DNA of 64,000 nt. It comes from Bacteroidia bacterium (GTDB lineage Bacteria > Bacteroidota > Bacteroidia > Cytophagales > Cyclobacteriaceae). The translations under genes were made by a program, and so were the position numbers. The stretch spans positions 30,322 through 94,321 of the forward strand of contig JAUHYU010000007.1 of assembly GCA_030426345.1 (NCBI GenBank), in the 5' to 3' direction. The stretch's first letter is position 1; each line of letters begins with the position of its first letter. The notes beneath the pieces are model-generated. The model was given only the letters and a program-made list of their open reading frames with translations. It had not been told where the DNA came from and did no database searches. Below, piece after piece: positions 25,464-32,536 of this stretch.

Positions 25464-26672
25464 CTATTTGAATACAATCATTTGATTATTCGAAATACCT
25501 TTACCATGAAAAGAAATCACATATACTCCGACCAAAACTTCTGGAAGCTTAATAGTATTGTCATTTAGAACTTCTCCTGTTGCAATCTCTCTACCCGTTG
25601 TTGAAAATAATTTCCATAGTGTTTGTGCTGGAATTCCATGAACCTTTATTTCATCTCCCAATGGAACAGGGTTTGGGAAAATGCGGATCTCAATATTTCT
25701 GAAATCTAATGGTACTATATTTACCTTCAGCTTCACATGTGTCCCATCAAAATCAGTTTGAGAGAGTCTATAATACATATACGCGTTCGTAGAAAAAACA
25801 ATCTCATCTTGAAACGAATAATAGGACACGCTTTGGGTCGTTCCCGCACCGGGTACGGTGGCAACTTCTTTGAAATTGATGCCATCGAATGATTCTTCTA
25901 TGGTAAAATAGTCATTGTTCAACTCGCTTGCAGTAGTCCATTTCAAGGAAACCACGGAACCATTGAGTACACTTTCAAAATCCAGTAGGGTAATTGGCAG
26001 AGTAGCACATCCTACGCCACAGCACCCCCCACCTCCGGCAGTGCAATCGCCTCCATCACCTGTAGGGTCACTACCATCAAAATCACCGTCTACAACGAAA
26101 GTTCCACCGTCCACGTCGACATCACCACCCCCAGTATTATCGAAATCACCATCTACATCAATCAGTCCACCACTTCCAACATTCACGTTTCCATTTCCTG
26201 AATTATCGAAATCCCCCTGGATATTGATTGTTCCATTATTATATACATCGAGAATTTCATTTCCTGCATTGTCGAAATCACCGGTAACAATAACATCGGA
26301 GTCGTCTATATACCATTCATTATTGGTGACACTGCCCCTCACATTCATTTGTGTATTTCCAGTTAAGGTAAACGATCCTCCTCCATTCATCTTAAGTGCG
26401 TCAGCATCATTAGGCCCGGCATTTCCCGTGCCCGAATTTATAGTTGAATTGTCAAACGAAACATCACCAGACTGAATAGTTAATAACCCCGCAGCATCTA
26501 ATGTAGAATTGGAGAACGATGTATTTTTAATAGTAGCTGTAGTTCCGGCATCGATATCTGCTCCAGAAATAGTATTAGTTCCATTGGTTGTAGAAAATGA
26601 TGTTCCCGCAGTAAATGTGCCTCCACTGATTGTAGCATCTTCAAGTTGGATATTGGATACTACCAGCAGCAA
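25464..26672 (-). CDS. C-terminal fragment of a frameshifted T9SS surface protein
   Basis: This frame carries the continuation of the gene that begins at 27138. It holds a low-complexity beta-helix-like region with repeated GDFDN(A/S/T)G units (about every 21 residues, four copies), a Cys/Gly-rich linker (GDCTAGGGGCCGVGC), a fibronectin-like segment (LPITLLDFESVLNGSVVSLK, WTTASELNNDYFTIE) and a T9SS type A sorting domain at the end (IRIFPNPVPLGDEIKVHG ... GVYVISFHGKGISNNQMIVF). The sorting domain means cargo for the PorSS/type IX secretion system and attachment to the surface. It has no credible start of its own; the frame opens in a region where the upstream frame still reads. The break is explained by a 7-bp tandem duplication at 26646-26659. 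As present here it is probably not made. Confidence 0.7.
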   Translation of the reverse strand: MLLVVSNIQLEDATISGGTFTAGTSFSTTNGTNTISGADIDAGTTATIKNTSFSNSTLDAAGLLTIQSGDVSFDNSTINSGTGNAGPNDADALKMNGGGSFTLTGNTQMNVRGSVTNNEWYIDDSDVIVTGDFDNAGNEILDVYNNGTINIQGDFDNSGNGNVNVGSGGLIDVDGDFDNTGGGDVDVDGGTFVVDGDFDGSDPTGDGGDCTAGGGGCCGVGCATLPITLLDFESVLNGSVVSLKWTTASELNNDYFTIEESFDGINFKEVATVPGAGTTQSVSYYSFQDEIVFSTNAYMYYRLSQTDFDGTHVKLKVNIVPLDFRNIEIRIFPNPVPLGDEIKVHGIPAQTLWKLFSTTGREIATGEVLNDNTIKLPEVLVGVYVISFHGKGISNNQMIVFK

Positions 26673-27138
26673 TTACACTCGTCCCAGTCATTTCCAAAGA
26701 CGATACATTTGTAGACCAATTGGTTACCCCTGTAAATGAACTGTTATTTATCTCTACATCACTTCCCGAAATACCAACATTTCCATTGGGGCTGATGGCT
26801 ATCGTTACCCCTTCGATTGTCAGGCTACCCCCACCTCCGGTCGAGAAGCTGCCCGTATTGTATGTTCCCCCATTAACAGTATTTGTTGATCCGTTAGCAT
26901 CGGCTAAGCCTCCTAAATTAAATGTGGCACCAGTCCCATTTAATGTTCCTCCTCCTCTTACAGTTAATGTTCCAGTAACAGTTACAACCACTCCAGGATT
27001 GACTGTTAGAGTGGAACCATTTAAAATCAGGTTTCCTGTAGTGGTACAATTACTGCTGATTGTGCCTGAAGTCGGGCACTGGGACATGAGGTTGGTGCTC
27101 CAAAGCAGAGCCAGCACGGCGAATAATAATTTGGTCAT
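26641..27138 (-). CDS. N-terminal fragment of a frameshifted T9SS surface protein
   Basis: A 165-residue frame with a good signal peptide (MTKLLFAVLALLWSTNLMSQ) followed by Gly/Thr/Asn-rich short beta-strand repeats (LTVNPGVVVTVTGTLTVRGG; GGTLNGTGATFNLGG), typical of the start of T9SS-exported adhesin-like proteins. It stops at 26641 after a GSIQYPT tail, because a 7-bp direct repeat shifts the frame. With one repeat copy removed, the sequence reads ...IAAGSIQLEDATISGG..., in frame with the downstream fragment for a protein of about 555 residues. It lies 101 nt beyond tRNA-Arg on the same strand, separated by a terminator. Confidence 0.7.
   Translation of the reverse strand: MTKLLFAVLALLWSTNLMSQCPTSGTISSNCTTTGNLILNGSTLTVNPGVVVTVTGTLTVRGGGTLNGTGATFNLGGLADANGSTNTVNGGTYNTGSFSTGGGGSLTIEGVTIAISPNGNVGISGSDVEINNSSFTGVTNWSTNVSSLEMTGTSVIAAGSIQYPT
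26646..26659. repeat. 7-bp tandem duplication (TTGGATA x2) causing the frameshift
   Basis: Two adjacent copies of TTGGATA (26646-26652 and 26653-26659). The joined gene is 1675 nt (3n+1); removing one 7-bp copy gives 1668 nt, a multiple of three, and rejoins both frames with no stop. Confidence 0.9.
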
Positions 27139-27179
27139 TTTAGTAATTGGTTGATAATAAAAATATAGTCTCGCCGAAT

Positions 27180-27214
27180 AAAAAAACCCAAAGCACTTTA
27201 CAGTCTTTGGGTTT
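27180..27214 (-). terminator. Intrinsic terminator of tRNA-Arg
   Basis: On the minus strand: AAACCCAAAG, 11-nt loop, CTTTGGGTTT, then a run of T. Perfect 10-bp stem placed 26 nt after the tRNA. Confidence 0.85.
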
Positions 27215-27239
27215 ATATTTTGTAGCTCAACAATAAAAG

Positions 27240-27311
27240 TGGCCTCGCTAAGAATCGAACTTAGATCTAGAGTTTAGGAAACTCCTATTCTATCCATTGA
27301 ACTACGAGGCC
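27240..27311 (-). tRNA. tRNA-Arg (anticodon CCT)
   Basis: 72 nt, no encoded CCA. Acceptor GGCCTCG / CGAGGCC, anticodon stem GGAGT / ACTCT (one G-T pair) with loop TTCCTAA giving CCT, T-loop GTTCGATTC, discriminator A. Confidence 0.95.
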
Positions 27312-27325
27312 TTCAAATTGGATCG

Positions 27326-27357
27326 CAAAAATAATGAAAATTTTATTCCCATAGCAA
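27326..27357 (-). promoter_or_regulatory. Promoter of tRNA-Arg
   Basis: Minus strand: TTG (27357-27355), 21-nt spacer, TATTTTTG (27333-27326); 14 nt before the mature tRNA. Confidence 0.6.
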
Positions 27358-27398
27358 TTTTACATTTCATAAAATAACTATGGTCCACTAGGCTTTAT

Positions 27399-27426
27399 TT
27401 TGCAATACTAGTATTATCTAACTTTC
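27399..27426 (+). promoter_or_regulatory. Candidate promoter of hom
   Basis: TTTG (27399-27402), 16-nt spacer, TAACTTTC (27419-27426, one mismatch to TAnnTTTG). Start site near 27433, giving a leader of about 58 nt if translation starts at 27491. Confidence 0.5.
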
Positions 27427-27451
27427 TTTGCAGGATATTTTAATATCAAAA

Positions 27452-27479
27452 CCCTCCAATTTCCATGAGGGATTTTTTT
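27452..27479 (+). promoter_or_regulatory. Terminator-like hairpin in the hom leader (candidate attenuator)
   Basis: CCCTC (27452-27456) pairs with GAGGG (27467-27471), followed by A and seven T, 11 nt before the hom ATG. A short frame (ATG at 27464, MRDFFRKRL) overlaps it and its TGA overlaps the hom start codon. The stem is short, so folding strength is moderate. Confidence 0.4.
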
Positions 27480-27490
27480 CGCAAAAGGTT

Positions 27491-28690
27491 ATGAGCAAAA
27501 ATTTGAAACTTGGCATTTTTGGTTTTGGCGTGGTTGGTCAGGGTTTATACCATGTACTGAAAGAAACTAAAGGTATAAAGGCAGAAATCCTTAAGATCTG
27601 CATCAAAAATCCAGATAAAAAGCGCTCCCTGCCCATGGAATTTTTTACGCATGAGCAGAAAGATATATTAGACAATCCTGAAGTGGATGTGGTTTTGGAA
27701 TTGATAGATGATCCGGAAGCCGCATTTGAAATTGTATCTACGGCTTTGAAGAATGGAAAAGCTGTGGTTACGGCCAATAAAAAGATGGTGGCAGACCACA
27801 TGACAGAATTATATGCTCTTCAAAAAGAACACAATGTACCACTGTTGTATGAAGGGGCTTGTTGTGCAAGTATCCCGATCATTAGAAATTTAGAAGAATA
27901 TTACGATAATGATTTGCTAAGTGCTGTAGAAGGGATTTTTAACGGCTCAACAAATTATATTTTGACCAAGGTCTTTTCCGAAAATATGTCTTTTCCGGAG
28001 GCGCTAAAGGAGGCGCAAGACTTAGGGTACGCTGAGACAAATCCATCGCTAGATGTAGAAGGGTACGATGCCAAGTATAAATTGTGTATTATCCTTGCCC
28101 ATGCCTTTGGGCTGTTTGTGAGCCCGGAAAATGTTTTCAATTATGGCATTCAAAATATTTCAGATTTTGACATTAAGATTGCTACTGAAAAGGGATATAA
28201 AATAAAGCTGGTTGCCAAAAGCAGAAAGATTGATGATAAAGTGATAGCACTTGTTATTCCACAATTTGTAACAGAGGAAAGTGAATTGTACAAAGTAGAG
28301 CGAGAGTTCAACGGGGTAATCGTAGAAGGAGCATTTTCGGAACATCAGGTATTTATTGGTAAGGGCGCGGGAGGATTTCCAACTGGTTCAGCAGTATTAT
28401 CGGATATTTCGGCACTTACTTATCATTATAAATATGAATACAAAAAAACTAGGCAAGCGTCCAATTTACAGCTTAGTGATGACTTTGATATTGATATTTA
28501 TTTGAGGTTTAACAACCCGAAACTGATCGACAAAAGTGTATTTAATGTCATTTTGGAGGAGTATAAAGCCTTGGAAAACCATTACATTATTGGAAACATT
28601 AATTTTTCAAAATTGAAAGGTTCCAAATGGATTTCCAGCCCTGAGGTCAATATTATTTTACTCGAAAATGGTGTTGAAAACCATGCCTAA
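27491..28690 (+). CDS. hom: Homoserine dehydrogenase
   Basis: 399 residues from the ATG at 27491 (AAAGGTT before it acts as a weak ribosome site). A longer frame from a TTG at 27428 would read through a hairpin and lies before the predicted transcription start. NAD(P) fold LGIFGFGVVGQGLYHVL at the N-terminus; catalytic-domain motifs GIFNGSTNYILTKV, AETNPSLDVEGYDAKYKL and GKGAGGFPTGSAVLSDI. It reduces aspartate semialdehyde to homoserine for Thr/Met. In many Bacteroidota this domain is fused to aspartokinase; here it stands alone. It converges on hflX with a 3-nt gap. Confidence 0.93.
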   Translation: MSKNLKLGIFGFGVVGQGLYHVLKETKGIKAEILKICIKNPDKKRSLPMEFFTHEQKDILDNPEVDVVLELIDDPEAAFEIVSTALKNGKAVVTANKKMVADHMTELYALQKEHNVPLLYEGACCASIPIIRNLEEYYDNDLLSAVEGIFNGSTNYILTKVFSENMSFPEALKEAQDLGYAETNPSLDVEGYDAKYKLCIILAHAFGLFVSPENVFNYGIQNISDFDIKIATEKGYKIKLVAKSRKIDDKVIALVIPQFVTEESELYKVEREFNGVIVEGAFSEHQVFIGKGAGGFPTGSAVLSDISALTYHYKYEYKKTRQASNLQLSDDFDIDIYLRFNNPKLIDKSVFNVILEEYKALENHYIIGNINFSKLKGSKWISSPEVNIILLENGVENHA

Positions 28691-28693
28691 AAA

Positions 28694-29878
28694 TCAATAA
28701 TAGCTCGGTGCAAGATAGTTAGGATAGATTTTTAGATGTTCTTCTTTTACTTTTTCGTAAATCAGATTTTTGAGTTCTTCAATATTACTTTTTTGGGTGG
28801 CAGAGATAAAGACGGCGTTTTCATCCGACCCATTCATGAGTTTTCTGGACTCTAAGTATTCATGTAAATCTCCTTCAAATTCTTCATTTTCTTCTGGGGT
28901 TATCTTATCAATTTTATTATACACTACAATTGTTGGCTTTTCCCCGGCTCCAAGTTCAGACAACGTTTGATTTACAACATCCATCTGATCATGGAAAAGT
29001 GGGTGCGAAAAATCTACAACATGAATGAGAATATCAGCTTCGGCCACTTCGTCCAAAGTAGATTTAAAAGATTCGATCAAATGATGGGGAAGCTTTCGTA
29101 TGAAACCTACCGTATCGGAAAGAAGGAAAGGTATCTGGTTGATGACTACTTTTCTCACAGTTGCATCTACTGTGGCAAAAAGCTTGTTTTCGGCATGTAC
29201 TTTGGTTTTTGAAAGCAAGGTCATTAGTGTTGATTTGCCCACATTCGTGTAGCCGACCAAGCCCACGCGTACTATTTTGGATCGTGACTTGCGCTGGGTA
29301 GCACTTTGCTTATTGATTTTTTCCAACCGTCCTTTTAGCACATTTATCTGATTCCGAATATTTCTTTTATCTGTCTCAATCTCCTTTTCACCTGATCCAC
29401 CACGTGTTCCCGTGCCTCCTCGCTGTCTTTCGAGGTGAGTCCACATGCGTGTAAGCCGCGGCATCAAGTATTGGTAGCGAGCAAGTTCTACCTGAGTTTT
29501 GGCTTGAGCCGTTTGCGCCCTTTTTAGGAATATGTCTAGAATGAGAAGGCTCCGGTCATAAATTCTACAACTAAATGTTTTTTCGAGATTTCGAAGTTGT
29601 GAAGGTGACAAGTCATCATCAAAAATGACCAATTCAATTTGAAAAGACCGCACGTATTCTTTTATCTCATCTATTTTTCCCTTACCCAAATACAGTCCAG
29701 GCTCCGGATTGGCTAATTTCTGAGTAAAGCGTTTTACGGTTTTTACTCCCAACGTTTTCGCAAGGAATTCCAATTCATCTAGATATTCATTGATCCTGCT
29801 AGAATCTTCAGTCGAAAATGCAGCGGCAACTAGCACCGCTTTTTCTTTTTTTATCTTGGTGGATAATGTTTCTCGCAT
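28694..29878 (-). CDS. hflX: GTPase HflX
   Basis: A 394-residue ribosome-associated GTPase. The N-terminal HflX domain (about 1-190) includes LANPEPGLYLGKGKIDEIKE and the glycine-rich RQRGGTGTRGGSGEKEIETD. The G domain follows with G1 GYTNVGKST, G3 DTVGFIRKLPHHLIESFKST and G4 NKID. HflX splits stalled or heat-damaged ribosomes. Length is normal. Starts from an ATG at 29878. Confidence 0.95.
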   Translation of the reverse strand: MRETLSTKIKKEKAVLVAAAFSTEDSSRINEYLDELEFLAKTLGVKTVKRFTQKLANPEPGLYLGKGKIDEIKEYVRSFQIELVIFDDDLSPSQLRNLEKTFSCRIYDRSLLILDIFLKRAQTAQAKTQVELARYQYLMPRLTRMWTHLERQRGGTGTRGGSGEKEIETDKRNIRNQINVLKGRLEKINKQSATQRKSRSKIVRVGLVGYTNVGKSTLMTLLSKTKVHAENKLFATVDATVRKVVINQIPFLLSDTVGFIRKLPHHLIESFKSTLDEVAEADILIHVVDFSHPLFHDQMDVVNQTLSELGAGEKPTIVVYNKIDKITPEENEEFEGDLHEYLESRKLMNGSDENAVFISATQKSNIEELKNLIYEKVKEEHLKIYPNYLAPSYY

Positions 29879-30050
29879 CTAACCTTCTACTTTTTAATTT
29901 AATTTATGTAAATACCTTACACAGTACCTTTTTATGGCCTTATTTTTAATGAATGGCCAATTCAGCTTTAGATTTAAACGATTAATTTATTTACTTTCGC
30001 CACCCTAATTCAGGGTTGAATTTTACAGAATCTAACCACAACTGGGCTGC

Positions 30051-31157
30051 ATGAAAATCGCAATTGTCTTAAACACCTCATGGAATATCTATAATTTCCG
30101 TAAAGGCCTGGTCACTTCATTGATGGACAAAGGTAATCAAGTTATTACCATTGCTCCAAAGGATCAATATACATATAAACTTATGGACTTGGGCTGTAGG
30201 CATGTTCCGGTAAAAATGGATAGCCGGGGTGCCAATCCGATCAAAGATTTTCTTTTGATAATGGAGTTGTACAGGATTTATAAGAAAGTGAGGCCAGATG
30301 TCATACTTCATTATACCATAAAACCCAATATATATGGAACGATCGCTGCTAGCATGCTTGGCATACCAGTAATCAACAACGTGTGCGGCCTTGGCACGAT
30401 GTTTTTAAAAGATAATCTGGTTTCCCGGGTTGCAATTTCACTTTATAGAATAGCATTTAGGTTTCCAAAGAAGATATTCTTTCAAAATGAAGATGATAAG
30501 AATCTATTTTTGAAGAAAGGAATTGTTAGAGAGAAGATTTGCGATCTTTTGCCAGGATCAGGCATCAATGTTGAGGATTTTTCACCCACCCTTCACTCTG
30601 CTAAAAATAAGCAATTTACCTTCTTGCTTATTTCCAGATTGATTTATGATAAAGGAATATTGGAATATATCGAGGCAATCGCCGCGTTGAAAAAGGAGGG
30701 AATTGATGCTAATTTCCAATTGCTTGGACAGATAGACGTGAATCATAAGCGCGGTATCCCCTCAGAAATCATCCAACAATGGGTAGAGACAAACCAGGTA
30801 GAATATCTTGGTTCTACCAATGATGTAAGAGCATTTATCCAAAATGCAGATTGTATCGTGTTACCGTCGTATAGAGAAGGCACTCCCAAAACCCTGCTCG
30901 AAGCTGCAAGCATGCAAAAGCCAATTGTAACCACAAACGTGCCAGGGTGTAACAGCGTAGTAAAGCATGGAAAAAACGGGTATTTATGCCAACTGAAAGA
31001 TGCTAGAGACTTAGCGGACAAAATGAAACTAATGTTTTCACTAGAACCTCAATCCCGAAACAAAATGGGAAAATTTGGCCGTGAATACATAAAACAACAT
31101 TTTGATGAAGGCATTGTGATCGAAAAGTACCACTCGACAATCACCAGTATTAATTAA
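30051..31157 (+). CDS. Glycosyltransferase family 4 (exopolysaccharide synthesis)
   Basis: A 368-residue GT-B glycosyltransferase. The N-terminal acceptor domain is of the Glyco_trans_4_2 type (LNTSWNIYNFRKGLVTSL). The C-terminal GT4 donor domain has VLPSYREGTPKTLLEAASMQ and KPIVTTNVPGC, containing the E-x7-E motif that binds the nucleotide sugar. It heads a run of exopolysaccharide genes with gaps of 8-18 nt up to 35623. The sugar is unknown; the next gene makes a dTDP-rhamnose precursor. Confidence 0.88.
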   Translation: MKIAIVLNTSWNIYNFRKGLVTSLMDKGNQVITIAPKDQYTYKLMDLGCRHVPVKMDSRGANPIKDFLLIMELYRIYKKVRPDVILHYTIKPNIYGTIAASMLGIPVINNVCGLGTMFLKDNLVSRVAISLYRIAFRFPKKIFFQNEDDKNLFLKKGIVREKICDLLPGSGINVEDFSPTLHSAKNKQFTFLLISRLIYDKGILEYIEAIAALKKEGIDANFQLLGQIDVNHKRGIPSEIIQQWVETNQVEYLGSTNDVRAFIQNADCIVLPSYREGTPKTLLEAASMQKPIVTTNVPGCNSVVKHGKNGYLCQLKDARDLADKMKLMFSLEPQSRNKMGKFGREYIKQHFDEGIVIEKYHSTITSIN

Positions 31158-31165
31158 TATTTTAT

Positions 31166-31714
31166 ATGGAAATTAAGAAAACCGGGCTTGCCGGGCTTAT
31201 GGAGATTGTTCCGCGTGTACTCAGCGATAATAGAGGGTGGTTTGTCGAATCGTACAATAAAGATGTATTGAACGGCCTTGGCCTAAACTACAATTTTGTG
31301 CAAGACAATCTATCATTTTCCCATGCAGGAGTTCTACGTGGATTGCATTTTCAGAATAGTCCATTTGAGCAAGGAAAGCTTGTTAAAGTAATTAAGGGAA
31401 AGGTATTGGATGTAGCAGTAGATTTACGCCCTGATTCTTCTACATTTGGACAACACTACAAGGTTTTACTTACTGCCGAAAAGCAAAATATGCTTTTTAT
31501 ACCTGAAGGATTTGCACATGGTTTTGCAGCTTTAGAGGATTCTCACTTATTTTATAAATGTACCAAAACTTATAACCAACCATACGATTCAGGCATCGCT
31601 TTCGACGATTCAGAGTTGAATATCGACTGGGGGATAGAATCGCCGATGATTTCTGAAAAAGATCAAAACCTTCAATCATTCCAGTCATATAAATCTACTT
31701 TGGGGTTGGGATAA
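31166..31714 (+). CDS. rfbC: dTDP-4-dehydrorhamnose 3,5-epimerase
   Basis: A 182-residue cupin-type epimerase. Family motifs: DNRGWFVESYNKD, FVQDNLSFSHAGVLRGLHFQ with catalytic His61, GKLVKVIKGKVLDVAVDLRP, and IPEGFAHGF. It inverts C3 and C5 of dTDP-4-keto-6-deoxyglucose for dTDP-L-rhamnose. rfbA, rfbB and rfbD are not in the window and must be elsewhere if the pathway is complete. Eight nt separate it from the glycosyltransferase. Confidence 0.93.
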   Translation: MEIKKTGLAGLMEIVPRVLSDNRGWFVESYNKDVLNGLGLNYNFVQDNLSFSHAGVLRGLHFQNSPFEQGKLVKVIKGKVLDVAVDLRPDSSTFGQHYKVLLTAEKQNMLFIPEGFAHGFAALEDSHLFYKCTKTYNQPYDSGIAFDDSELNIDWGIESPMISEKDQNLQSFQSYKSTLGLG

Positions 31715-31731
31715 GGCAATATTATTTATCT

Positions 31732-32529
31732 TTGACAAAAAAAATCTTGAAGAGGCATTTATATCATATATTTTTTCTGTTTTCTATTGGGACATTTCTC
31801 CTTTCGTGCAAATCTTACAAATACCATTTGATGTTTCAGATCGATGAGGATCAGGATATGTCATATCTATCCACGGATATCCTCGTATCTGAGCGCAATT
31901 ATATCATTCAACCAAATGATTTGCTAGATATGCGTGTGTTCACAAATAATGGAGAGCGTATAATTGACCCAAATAATGAACTTCAAACACCTCAAACCCA
32001 AAATCGAGGAGAAGAGGAAAAGCCCGAATTTTTAGTGATGGATGATGGGAACGTGAAATTTCCTATGGTAGGGATTGTCGAATTGGGAGGGATGAAGATC
32101 AATGAAGCAGAAGAATATCTCGAAAAAAAATATAACAATTTCTATACAGACGCTTATGTAAAACTCAAATACCTGAATAAAAGGGTGATAGTTCTCGGTG
32201 CTCCAGGAGGACAGGTGATTCCTCTTCAAAACGAGAATACTTCGGTGGTTGAAATTGTGGCTTTGGCAGGGGGGATAGACGAAGACGGTAAGGCCTTTAA
32301 TTTGCGCCTTATTAGAGGAGACCTACACCATCCAGAAGTTTTCATAATTGATCTATCTACTATCAATGGTGTTAAAGCTTCTATGATGAATGTACTACCG
32401 GGAGATATTATCTACGTGGAGCCCAATAGGAAAGTGATTACCGAGGGGGCAAAAGATTTTATGACTGTTTTTGCGATATTTGTGAATGCAGTTACTTTGG
32501 TTGCATTAATAGTAAGTCTCAATAAATAG
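31732..32529 (+). CDS. Polysaccharide export lipoprotein (Wza-like)
   Basis: About 265 residues, TTG start at 31732 giving MTKKILKRHLYHIFFLFSIG with lipobox FLLSC (lipidated Cys26). Poly_export domain with YIIQPNDLLDMRVF and a long stretch VKFPMVGIVELGGMKINEAE, then an SLBB-like domain (VIVLGAPGGQVIPL; IVALAGGIDEDGKAFNLRLI). A C-terminal hydrophobic helix ends the protein. It forms the outer-membrane exit for the polysaccharide, partner of the Wzc-like kinase 7 nt downstream. Confidence 0.9.
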   Translation: MTKKILKRHLYHIFFLFSIGTFLLSCKSYKYHLMFQIDEDQDMSYLSTDILVSERNYIIQPNDLLDMRVFTNNGERIIDPNNELQTPQTQNRGEEEKPEFLVMDDGNVKFPMVGIVELGGMKINEAEEYLEKKYNNFYTDAYVKLKYLNKRVIVLGAPGGQVIPLQNENTSVVEIVALAGGIDEDGKAFNLRLIRGDLHHPEVFIIDLSTINGVKASMMNVLPGDIIYVEPNRKVITEGAKDFMTVFAIFVNAVTLVALIVSLNK

Positions 32530-32536
32530 ATTCACG

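Noticed and set aside
26720..27154. A 144-codon plus-strand frame opposite the T9SS gene, Pro/Val-rich
   Set aside because: It mirrors the Gly/Thr-rich repeats of the minus-strand gene; no ribosome site, signal peptide or family resemblance.
25213..27311. A mobile element inserted between the two tRNA genes
   Set aside because: No integrase and no repeat of either tRNA 3' end was found on the far side; tRNA flanking alone is not enough.
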